Below, piece by piece: positions 25,800-32,805 of a DNA stretch of 35,389 bases; position 1 is the stretch's first letter, and each line of letters begins with the position of its first letter. The stretch is from Acidobacteriota bacterium (GTDB taxonomy: Bacteria; Acidobacteriota; Terriglobia; UBA7540): NCBI GenBank assembly GCA_021787735.1, contig JAJYLL010000048.1, positions 1 through 35,389 of the forward strand. The letters are read 5' to 3'. The notes under the pieces are model-generated. The model saw only the letters and a program-made list of their open reading frames with translations. It made no database searches and was not told the origin of the DNA. The translations under genes and the position numbers were made by a program.

Positions 25800-28188
25800 C
25801 AGTCCAGCCGTCGTGGTTGCTGTTGGCCTGCCAAATGTAAAGGTTTGGATTTTGAGTAGCGTTGTACCCCGCGTATAACACCATTTCGTTGTCTTCGTAT
25901 TGCGTAGGGCTCAGGTCGGGTAGGCCTGGGTACTGGCTTCGGAGTCCGGACACCCAGCTCTGAACCGTGGGGTACTTCCCTTCGAGCGTGCTCAAACCTT
26001 GGTAAGTGTTAGTTAGCCAGTCGAAAGCATCAACTAGACCATTGGGGACCTGCATTAGACCAACAAAGCCGCCGCCCCCGAAGCTCTCGTTTGGCCAAAG
26101 CCCATTTGGGACCTCGTAGAGCGATCTCGAGACAAATTGGTGATAGGTGCTTTCATGTGTTGCGATGCCCGTCAGCAGGCCCGGTGTTGCACCACCAGAA
26201 TAGAGGTTATACAGCCGCGCTGTGATAACCGAGGGAGGGATCGAGGTTCCGTCAACGTAGATCGTGCGGTCTACCTGGAACGTCTGGCCATAAAGTTCTG
26301 CCTTCGCCGTCAGGTAGATCTGGCCCGCATCCCCCAGTTGAGTATTGTAGTTGAGGTTCTGGCCAATCGTGTTTGACGTTGCCTGGGTGTCGGAGTAGGT
26401 TGTCCCGCCCGTAGTAGTGTAGCTGAAAAGCAAAGTCCAGTTCACCGTGCCCGTGCAAAAAGAAGCCGCCTTGAGTGGAATTGTAGCCGCGTCGTAGTTT
26501 GTGCCGCCCAAATCAAAAACCTCGCCATCAGTGGGGTTCGAAATAGAGAGTCCGCACACATTACCCGTGATGTTGAAAGAAAAAGTTCTCTGCGAGGTAC
26601 AAGGGCAGGGGAGGTCAGGGTTGGTGTCATACCGAGTGCATGCAACTACTGTCGTGGTGATTGTTGCCGAGCCGGTGGCCAGGGCATCCGCCCGGTTATG
26701 GACCGAACTGTCCATTTTGATAACCGAAGTATTGCTGGAACCGAAGGTTGCACTGTAAGTGACGTCGATGTAGAACTGGTACCCGTTGCAGTCGTAATAG
26801 AGCCCCGTGTCGAAGATATCATCGTAGTATCCCGGCGGCAAACTGAACAAATCCGGCATCGCGTTCAACGCACTGAACCCCGCAGGACAGGGGCAACTCG
26901 CACAGTCGTAGTTTGATGCCATACCCTGTTGCTTTTGGATGACCATCATCCGGCCCTCGACCGGCGCGTCGTCCAGACGCACCCAGTTGACAGAACCGTC
27001 GGAAGCGCCAGCAGGAATTCTGTTCCCTTTGAAATCGGGAACCTGAGAGTCGCGGAGCGCGCGAAAATCGATGGCTCGCGTCTCGTGGGCCGCCAGCTTG
27101 AACCGAATGAGATAGTAATGCACGCCGCCTGCTGTCACGTCAAGCCCGATGCGCGCGGGCTCGTCACTTTCGTCGGTGAGGAAGAGTATCGAGTTGGTCT
27201 GGCTGTCCACGTGCCACGGATTCGCGCCCGACCCCGCCCAGCCGTCGAGTTCATTTGCAGTATGGGCATCAACCACCAGGTCCTGATTTTCATCCACACT
27301 TGAAACCTGGGCAATCATCGAGCCGGGCGTGCCGCTGTATTGGATGCGAACGGAAACGTAGGGAAGCGGCAAGGGCAGTTGGTTCATCACAGCGTCAAGC
27401 GAAAAATCCGCCGTGCTGTCTGGCCCGATCGTCAGCGGGGCGAGCGTGAACTGGCCGGTGAGCATGGAGGGGTCAGGGTTCGGTGGGTGAGCGAGAGCTT
27501 CGTTCGGGTCCTTCTCGCCCTTCTTGATATGGCCGGTAAAACGCACCAAGGGAGCGGCCGGTCCACCGGGACCGTTGGCAGAATTCCACGCACTGGACGT
27601 GGGGTATTCAAGCGTGATTGTGACCGACTGGGGTTTGTCGGTCAGGTTGCTTGCGATCACGTGCGGCGTAAAATATCCGTCGCCAGCAAAGGGCGAATCA
27701 GCGGTCGGCGTGGCAATCGGAACGCCGCTGGCGTGCAGCGCGCTTGCGCGCTGGCGGGCCGGGTCGGGGAATTCCAGCGTGGTGGAGAAGCCGGTGACCG
27801 GATCAGTCACGCGCCCCTGCGCCACCAGCGACGGGTTCGGACCACGCTGGATGATGGTGATCCTGCCTTCAGGAGCTTCTGAGACACTGGCATTCAGGTT
27901 ACCCAGCATCTCGGCCACCGAAAGCAGTCTGGTCTGATTGGCGGTAAAGACCAGCGGATCAAGCTTATGCTCCTTGCCGCCAAAGGCCAGAAACATGTCC
28001 GCTGTCACCGTGTTTCCTGAGGCGTTGGTCACCATGATCGTAGCGTCACGGCCGCCCGAGAGGCCCCACCACTCGCCACTGAGCACGGCGGGAATGTCGG
28101 TGCGACCGGGATCATTTTCCACCATGTCCACCTGGTGCACCCAGTGTCGCGCGGGGTTCTCGACCGTCATCTGCCCGGCCAGCGGCAT
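25696..28188 (-). CDS. Large secreted protein with lysozyme/lytic-transglycosylase-like C-terminus (main part, cut by an in-frame TGA)
   Basis: The first about 380 residues are beta-rich repeats seen in acidobacterial surface proteins (VENPARHWVHQVDMVENDPG, GGRDATIMVTNASG, then SVTITLEYPTSSAW). A Cys-rich patch (CASCPCPAGF) and Ig-like segments follow. Residues about 665-760 resemble a transglycosylase fold: THES with E679 as candidate catalytic Glu, a GLMQ element and DWLTNTYQG. It could cleave or bind peptidoglycan, which is inference from these motifs. Its ATG has no ribosome site and lies in the same frame as the preceding signal-peptide fragment, separated only by a TGA and two codons. 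It should therefore be read as the body of one interrupted gene. Confidence 0.65.
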   Translation of the reverse strand: MPLAGQMTVENPARHWVHQVDMVENDPGRTDIPAVLSGEWWGLSGGRDATIMVTNASGNTVTADMFLAFGGKEHKLDPLVFTANQTRLLSVAEMLGNLNASVSEAPEGRITIIQRGPNPSLVAQGRVTDPVTGFSTTLEFPDPARQRASALHASGVPIATPTADSPFAGDGYFTPHVIASNLTDKPQSVTITLEYPTSSAWNSANGPGGPAAPLVRFTGHIKKGEKDPNEALAHPPNPDPSMLTGQFTLAPLTIGPDSTADFSLDAVMNQLPLPLPYVSVRIQYSGTPGSMIAQVSSVDENQDLVVDAHTANELDGWAGSGANPWHVDSQTNSILFLTDESDEPARIGLDVTAGGVHYYLIRFKLAAHETRAIDFRALRDSQVPDFKGNRIPAGASDGSVNWVRLDDAPVEGRMMVIQKQQGMASNYDCASCPCPAGFSALNAMPDLFSLPPGYYDDIFDTGLYYDCNGYQFYIDVTYSATFGSSNTSVIKMDSSVHNRADALATGSATITTTVVACTRYDTNPDLPCPCTSQRTFSFNITGNVCGLSISNPTDGEVFDLGGTNYDAATIPLKAASFCTGTVNWTLLFSYTTTGGTTYSDTQATSNTIGQNLNYNTQLGDAGQIYLTAKAELYGQTFQVDRTIYVDGTSIPPSVITARLYNLYSGGATPGLLTGIATHESTYHQFVSRSLYEVPNGLWPNESFGGGGFVGLMQVPNGLVDAFDWLTNTYQGLSTLEGKYPTVQSWVSGLRSQYPGLPDLSPTQYEDNEMVLYAGYNATQNPNLYIWQANSNHDGWTDAAAQANGGTGPYNYVYAPTTASNPGVRFAIQPQ

Positions 28189-28194
28189 GATGGT

Positions 28195-28590
28195 TCATTC
28201 AAGATATACTGACACGCTACCCTGCGAAAAGGTTCCCGTTACGTCGACCCCCAGGGAGGTAAGCAGGCTGCCTATGCCCACGGCGAGCTTCTCTCCCGGC
28301 TGGATGCTCATTGAGTTCGAGATTTCCGTCTGGCCGTTCAGGCCGTGAATTGCCATGATGAAGTTGAGAGGCTTGGGCGAGGAGCTGACCAGCATCAGCG
28401 TTGAATTGTAGCCGTCGGCCAGCGAGTAATAAGGAAACACCATCTCACGCGGCGCGGTTGGAGGGTTGGTTCCACAACAGTTGGTTGTGGTTTGAGCCTT
28501 CGTTCCCGGGCGCGGGTTCAGCAGGAAAAGAGAAGATAAAGCAAGAGCAACAATAATCAGCGTTCCTGGGTAGACAGCCTTGCGACGCAT
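28195..28590 (-). CDS. Signal-peptide N-terminal part of the interrupted secreted protein
   Basis: This 131-codon segment starts with an ATG preceded by GAGGAG and encodes a signal peptide (GTLIIVALALSSLFLLNP) and a beta domain (REMVFPYYSLADGYNSTLML). It stops at a TGA (28197-28195). The next frame downstream is the same frame, beginning with Thr-Ile-Met. The joint sequence SVSVYLE-stop-TIMPLAGQMTV reads as one continuous domain of this protein family, so a sense codon (for example GGA or CGA) has probably become TGA. No selenocysteine insertion element was recognised. A short secreted peptide remains possible. Confidence 0.6.
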   Translation of the reverse strand: MRRKAVYPGTLIIVALALSSLFLLNPRPGTKAQTTTNCCGTNPPTAPREMVFPYYSLADGYNSTLMLVSSSPKPLNFIMAIHGLNGQTEISNSMSIQPGEKLAVGIGSLLTSLGVDVTGTFSQGSVSVYLE

Positions 28591-28870
28591 TGGGCGCCTC
28601 CTCAGTTTAGATGTTGCTTGCGATATTGGCAGGTGACGAAATGTTTACTACGAGGTACCCCCCTGTAAAGTTAAATTTTAGAAGAATTTTCTAATCCAAT
28701 TTCTGGGGTTTTTGTTGGTTCCTCTCGAACTCAATCTCACTGCTGCAATGGAGAACCCGCTGCAATGCGACGAGTGTGAGGCACGTCCTGAAGTGCAATC
28801 CCATGGCGGGCGGTGCGCTGCCGCGGGTTTACTTTCTGCCCAAGAATTTCGTTGAAATCCGGTGCCGCCA
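28591..28870. other. Intergenic region upstream of the interrupted gene
   Basis: About 280 bp without a convincing gene. On the minus strand an AT-rich patch (28665-28700) could hold the promoter of the secreted-protein gene, but no clear -35/-10 pair stands out. A small TTAGAA/TTCTAA hairpin lies within it. Confidence 0.4.
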
Positions 28871-29563
28871 CTACTTCAGTCGCGAAAACGAGCGGTCGAG
28901 TGTGAACGACAATGTGGCAATGGCATTTTCGGTGTAAGCGGCCAGCGCGTCGCGATAGAAATTCAGGCTGCGCTCGCGGATGGATGTTTCCGGCTCATTC
29001 GGAAACACCAGGTGGTTCGTTTCATGGAGAATGATGCTCAGCAACCGCAGCCGGAACTGTTTGGCGTGGAAGTCTTCCAGCCGGCTGCCCTGCAGGAATT
29101 TCGCATCGAGCGCCGTATCGCTCAACGGCAGGGCCTGCCAGGTGAGGACCTGCTGATAAGCGATGTCCATTTCTCCGGCGTGCTCTCCACCGAAAGCATC
29201 ATGAGGCATTGCAAACGGCGTTTCGCGGACGGCCACATGGCGATGGCCGAGGCATCCGCAGACGTTCTTCCGGTGGAGCTGGATAACCACCAGTTGAGGT
29301 GCGCGGAAAAGGATCTCATCGTAAACCTCGCGGCAGCGGGTGGGTACCTCGATCCAATCCTGTTCAATAGCACGGGCCGCCTCTGCGGCACGCCCCTTGT
29401 CTCCTACGCGATAGGCAATCACATAAAGAGGCCGCGAACGGTCGCTGAGAGGAGCCAGCCTGTAGCGATGCCCCGACAGCCACTCTCGCCACCGGATGAT
29501 TCGATGGCGTGAGTGCAGATAATTCAAAATGGCGGCTTGCAGATTGGATTTTTCAGGACACAT
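28871..29563 (-). CDS. Putative zinc-metallopeptidase-like protein (HETNH motif)
   Basis: The function is unassigned. A HExxH motif, H180-E-T-N-H184 (SIILHETNHLVFP), sits about 50 residues before the end and is followed by a Glu-rich helix (RERSLNFYRDALAAY) that could supply a third ligand. The N-terminal half contains basic, strand-like segments and RCREVYDEILFRAPQLVVIQ, and there is no signal peptide, so it may act in the cytoplasm. The ATG at 29563 has GGAGG 6 nt upstream; the first frame start, two codons earlier, is a TTG. The last 17 codons and stop lie in the 52-bp direct repeat whose other copy is at 24351. No toxin-like or regulatory partner is adjacent. Confidence 0.6.
   Translation of the reverse strand: MCPEKSNLQAAILNYLHSRHRIIRWREWLSGHRYRLAPLSDRSRPLYVIAYRVGDKGRAAEAARAIEQDWIEVPTRCREVYDEILFRAPQLVVIQLHRKNVCGCLGHRHVAVRETPFAMPHDAFGGEHAGEMDIAYQQVLTWQALPLSDTALDAKFLQGSRLEDFHAKQFRLRLLSIILHETNHLVFPNEPETSIRERSLNFYRDALAAYTENAIATLSFTLDRSFSRLK
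28873..28924. repeat. 52-bp direct repeat, right copy (3' end of the HExxH gene)
   Basis: It matches 24351-24402 with two mismatches. This copy is the true coding 3' end of the gene on the minus strand, so the left copy is the displaced one. The arrangement resembles an attachment-site duplication, though no integrase gene lies between. Confidence 0.8.
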
Positions 29564-29681
29564 TGTCAACCTCCGTGCTCCTGAATCGACGGGTTATTGC
29601 CCGGAGCCGGCCAGAATTTTCGGCCTTTAAAATCCCAACCCATTGTTAGATGATCGGAACTTCCCGCAGGTGCCCTTAATC

Positions 29682-31007
29682 TCACGACAAATCGAGCGGT
29701 TCGACTTCCGAGGCCAGAATGCTTCGCGTCAGTCCCATCTGCCGGACCAGTGTCGGGGCCACCTGCGTGAGTCCAATGCGCCCAAGTTTCTTCCCGGGCG
29801 CAATTCCCGGCCCGACCGCCACAAAGCCGGCTTCCATTCCGGGAACCGATGGCCTATAGCCATGCGTCCCCCGGTCTTTAGGGCTTTCCAGAACGATGGG
29901 GCCTGTATAACGGTCAGAAAAGTAGCAGCCGGGACTGGCGTCAAGCATCAGTTCGGCGTCAGGGTCCGCACCCAGGGCCTTGAGTTTAGGGCGGTCCAGA
30001 ACTTCGCCGACAGCGCCCGAGTCCACCAGCCGTGCCACAGCTTTCTGGAGTGCACGCCGGTTTTCACTGGTGGGTTCTTCAAGCCAGTAGAGGGCAAAGG
30101 AACCACCGGCATGAATGGCGCCCAGCCTCCTTAACTCCGGCTCGCCTCGCACAGTGCGGCCCAGGAGGCCTTCTTCCATCAGCGCAACGAGTGGTGCTGC
30201 TTCCTTATCGACGGAGACGAAGCCGTGGTCGGAAAGGACAACCACCGTTGTGGACTTGTCTCCATTTACGGCGTCGCGAATGCGTCCGATTTCTTTATCC
30301 ATTTCTTCAATGGCCTGCACCGCCTGGGGAGCAAACGGCCCATGGCGGTGCGCGAGCTGGTCGTATAGGGCAAAATGCACCAGAAGCAAGTCTGGTCGGT
30401 GGCGCTTCCAGATGTGAAGCGCAGCTTCCGCGCGGAGGCGGTCCGGCGACATCTCGTGAATTGCCGCCTGGTGGTTTTTCCTGGGGGCACGAGCCAGCGC
30501 CGACCTGATGCTGCTCAGAACTTCTTCAAAGAGCCTTGGTGTGGAGTGGCGCGCGGGTGTTTCGAGGTCGCGGTAAGGGTCGGGCGCCGCAGGGTCCCAG
30601 ATTTCGGGAATGTTGTAAGTGATTCTGGCTCCAGCGCTGACAGGCCAGGCGATGGCCGCAGTCTTGCGCCCGGAGGCGCCGACAACATCCCAAAGCGTAA
30701 GGACGTTGATGGCACGCGCAAACCATGTCCAGGGACGGGCTTTTTCCGTGGGATCAAGAGAGGCCAGATGGCTGTAGATTCCGTGGCGCCTGGGGCGTAC
30801 TCCCGTGACCAGAGTGACGTGCGCCGGATAGGTGGTGGAGGGGTACACGCTTTCAACTTCCTCGGCGCTTGCACCGGATTCAACCAATCCCCGCAGGTTT
30901 GGAACTTTCAATCCAAACTTTTTCGGTTGCCGGTAGAAGTCCGGACGCATGCCGTCCGCAGACAACACAACCATCCGCACTGGATAATCAGGCTGACTCA
31001 GTTCCAT
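29682..31007 (-). CDS. Ectonucleotide pyrophosphatase/phosphodiesterase-family protein
   Basis: This is a second member of the alkaline-phosphatase superfamily in the window, 441 aa, of the NPP type. Metal and catalytic elements are D18 (VLSADGM), nucleophile T59 (YPSTTYPAHVTLVTG), HFALYDQLAHRHGP, VVVLSDHGF and a late GTHGY. No signal peptide or anchor is seen, so it may be cytoplasmic, or its start may be misplaced; a GGGATG lies before the ATG. The substrate could be a nucleotide or phospholipid-like diester. It shares the strand with the HExxH gene, about 110 bp upstream of it, but an operon is not assured. Confidence 0.85.
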   Translation of the reverse strand: MELSQPDYPVRMVVLSADGMRPDFYRQPKKFGLKVPNLRGLVESGASAEEVESVYPSTTYPAHVTLVTGVRPRRHGIYSHLASLDPTEKARPWTWFARAINVLTLWDVVGASGRKTAAIAWPVSAGARITYNIPEIWDPAAPDPYRDLETPARHSTPRLFEEVLSSIRSALARAPRKNHQAAIHEMSPDRLRAEAALHIWKRHRPDLLLVHFALYDQLAHRHGPFAPQAVQAIEEMDKEIGRIRDAVNGDKSTTVVVLSDHGFVSVDKEAAPLVALMEEGLLGRTVRGEPELRRLGAIHAGGSFALYWLEEPTSENRRALQKAVARLVDSGAVGEVLDRPKLKALGADPDAELMLDASPGCYFSDRYTGPIVLESPKDRGTHGYRPSVPGMEAGFVAVGPGIAPGKKLGRIGLTQVAPTLVRQMGLTRSILASEVEPLDLS

Positions 31008-31058
31008 CGGTCATCCCTGAAGACCCGCTAGATTTTCCCGACGCGAGTATTAGCGCAA

Positions 31059-31093
31059 ATGTCTTCTGCCCGGCACCCCCTGCCGGGAGACAT
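31059..31093. repeat. Strong hairpin in intergenic region
   Basis: CCCGGCA (31069-31075) pairs with TGCCGGG (31081-31087) around a CCCCC loop. The outer ATGTCT (31059-31064) pairs with AGACAT (31088-31093), leaving a 4-nt bulge on one side. There is no T-tract. It may be an extragenic palindrome; the rest of 31008-31337 shows no gene. Confidence 0.6.
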
Positions 31094-31337
31094 CCCGATT
31101 TATGAAGGCTGCGCGCTCGGCCACGGGTCCGGTTGCGCCTCAAATTTCCGGCGCACATGAACGTGTTTGTGGCCCCGCACCCTTCTGTGCCTATCCTAAA
31201 CCACAAAGGCGGCTCGATGCCAAGGTAATTATTGATAATGACCATTAACGAATTTGGGATGTCTCAGTGGCTGGCAAATCTCATTTTTGGGTCCGGTACC
31301 CTGCGCCGACGGCGGCTTTTAGCGTTCGCACGGCGGA

Positions 31338-31365
31338 TTGCCTCCCTCTACGTCCGTAGTATAAT
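31338..31365 (+). promoter_or_regulatory. Predicted promoter of the fluoride-riboswitch operon
   Basis: TTGCCT (31338-31343) and a perfect TATAAT (31360-31365) are separated by 16 bp. Transcription would begin near 31372, just ahead of the riboswitch aptamer, as expected for this leader. Confidence 0.6.
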
Positions 31366-31385
31366 TACAGAATAAGAACGGATGT

Positions 31386-31438
31386 CAGGCGATGGAGTTC
31401 GCCAAAACCGTCCTTGAAAAGGACTGATGACTCCTGGC
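31386..31438 (+). promoter_or_regulatory. Fluoride riboswitch (crcB motif)
   Basis: The aptamer shows the conserved blocks: a GGCG/CGCC helix at GGCGATGGAGTTCGCC, the following AAAACCG, a TCCTT/AAGGA hairpin, and the hallmark CTGATGACTCCT at 31424-31435. The neighbouring crcB gene confirms the call. Fluoride binding should stabilise the pseudoknot and release the overlapping terminator, turning on the exporter. Confidence 0.95.
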
Positions 31439-31466
31439 CGCCAGCAGGCGATCAGGAGTTTTTTTG
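31430..31466 (+). terminator. Intrinsic terminator of the fluoride riboswitch
   Basis: ACTCCTG (31430-31436) pairs with CAGGAGT (31453-31459), followed by a run of seven T. Its 5' arm is shared with the 3' end of the aptamer, the expression platform expected for a transcriptional ON switch. Confidence 0.92.
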
Positions 31467-31503
31467 TGAAATTTTATGCTGGTGTGCGGAAAGGCGTTAA
31501 GCA

Positions 31504-31878
31504 TTGCGAATTTTTCTGCTGATCTTATTTGGTTCCATCGGTACCCTTGCACGGTATTGGATAGGGGGATTGATTCAGTATCGCGCCGGGTCCTCATTCC
31601 CGGTGGGCACGCTGGTGATCAACCTGCTCGGCTGCTTCCTGCTGGGAGGGGTTGGTGAGTACGCTCTCCAGCACATTTCAATTTCTCCCGACCTGCGCAT
31701 TGGAATAACGGTAGGATTTGTTGGGGCCTTTACCACTTTTTCGACTTTCGCTTATGAAAGCTCGCGCATGCTGGAAGATGGCGACTGGATGAAGATGGTT
31801 TTATACGTCAGCGTCAGCGTTGTCGGTGGTATCCTGCTGGCGGTGACGGGAATTCATCTGGCTGACCTCATTTCGTAG
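31504..31878 (+). CDS. crcB: CrcB/FluC fluoride channel
   Basis: This small inner-membrane channel, acting as a dual-topology dimer, exports fluoride. The 124-aa protein has four membrane helices, with GTLARYW near the N-terminus, N40 in NLLGCFLLG, and the phenylalanine-rich GAFTTFSTFAYES element (74-86) that lines the fluoride path. The start is a TTG with GGAAAGG at 31488-31494, 9 nt upstream. It is the first gene under the fluoride riboswitch, and its stop codon overlaps the ribosome site of the DUF190 gene, indicating co-expression. Confidence 0.96.
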   Translation: MRIFLLILFGSIGTLARYWIGGLIQYRAGSSFPVGTLVINLLGCFLLGGVGEYALQHISISPDLRIGITVGFVGAFTTFSTFAYESSRMLEDGDWMKMVLYVSVSVVGGILLAVTGIHLADLIS

Positions 31879-31887
31879 GAGGAAACC

Positions 31888-32244
31888 GTGGAGCACCAGC
31901 GTTTCGAGGGCGAACGCACCCTGATGCGGATCCACATTGGCGAGTCGGACCGCTGGGAGAACAAGCCGCTCTATCAGGCGATTGTCGAGTTGTTTCGCCA
32001 CGAAGGATTTTCAGGTGTCACTGTGCTGCGCGGGGTGGGCGGCTACGGATCCAGCAGCCGCGGCCGCGGCCTTTATCACACCACGAACATCCTGCGGCTC
32101 TCGCAGGACCTGCCGATTGTGATTGAGGTGGTGGAATACTCCGAGCGGATAGAAAAGATTCTCCCCAAGCTTGACGAAATGGTTGGCGGCGGGCTTATTA
32201 CTCTGGAAAAAGTTCGAGTGATTCTCTACCGTTCCGCAAAGTAA
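31888..32244 (+). CDS. DUF190 family protein
   Basis: This is a small PII-like (ferredoxin-fold) cytoplasmic protein commonly encoded next to crcB. Typical features are the opening EGERTLMRIHIGESDRWE, then LYQAIVELFRHEGFSGVTVL, RGVGGYGSSS and LPIVIEVVEYSERIEKILP. The start is a GTG with an ideal AGGAGGA that includes the crcB stop codon. Family members may bind nucleotides or modulate the fluoride channel, but the precise role is not known. It is expected to be controlled by the same fluoride riboswitch. Confidence 0.92.
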   Translation: MEHQRFEGERTLMRIHIGESDRWENKPLYQAIVELFRHEGFSGVTVLRGVGGYGSSSRGRGLYHTTNILRLSQDLPIVIEVVEYSERIEKILPKLDEMVGGGLITLEKVRVILYRSAK

Positions 32245-32279
32245 ATCGCGCGCCGCAAAATGGCAATGAGGGACTGGGC

Positions 32280-32711
32280 ATGACAGACCAACCATTGCAT
32301 TCCGTGATCGGTCCAAACCATCGACGGGTGCTCTCTGTCCGCCTTCGGCTGCTGGAGGAATACTCCCTCCAACTGCTGGAGCTTTTCCGTCCTCTTGAAA
32401 CAGAACTCACCTCGCGCCCGCCCCTGCCGCAGGGGGTGGCAAAACAGGTGGAACGAGAAGTCGCCGCCCTGCAGTCCCGGATCCGCGAAATGAAAGCGGA
32501 ACTGGACCTTGAACGTTCTCATCGCAGCGCCCGGTGCGAAGCCGCGGCCCTGATTTCAACCATGATCACCTACGTGGAAGAACTTCATCCGCGGTATCTG
32601 AAGGGGTATGGTTCCATTCCTGATCCTCTCAGCCGTTATCTGAAAGAAAGTCTGAAAGGGTTTTCAGAAACGCTCGACAGAATCAGCCGGACACTGCGGG
32701 ACCACCCCTGA
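32280..32711 (+). CDS. Hypothetical coiled-coil protein
   Basis: I do not recognise a family. The 143-aa protein is rich in Leu, Glu and Arg, with two predicted helical blocks: RVLSVRLRLLEEYSLQLLEL and KQVEREVAALQSRIREMKAE, then a C-terminal amphipathic segment (RYLKESLKGFSETLDRISRT). There is no signal peptide or membrane helix. Its ATG lies 35 bp after the DUF190 stop, so it could be the third gene of the fluoride-controlled transcript, although no functional link to fluoride is evident. Codon use resembles that of its neighbours. Confidence 0.65.
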   Translation: MTDQPLHSVIGPNHRRVLSVRLRLLEEYSLQLLELFRPLETELTSRPPLPQGVAKQVEREVAALQSRIREMKAELDLERSHRSARCEAAALISTMITYVEELHPRYLKGYGSIPDPLSRYLKESLKGFSETLDRISRTLRDHP

Positions 32712-32805
32712 GGGTTCTCTCGCTGTTCGCTTTGCCGCTAGAATTAAACGGTCTGAGACCATTGATATCCTTCGGCGCGTTTGCTGAGGGGCCTTGCGAG
32801 GGAAC

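Noticed and set aside
28195-28197. TGA as a selenocysteine codon
   Set aside because: No SECIS-like hairpin was recognised right after it, and the position is not in a redox motif.
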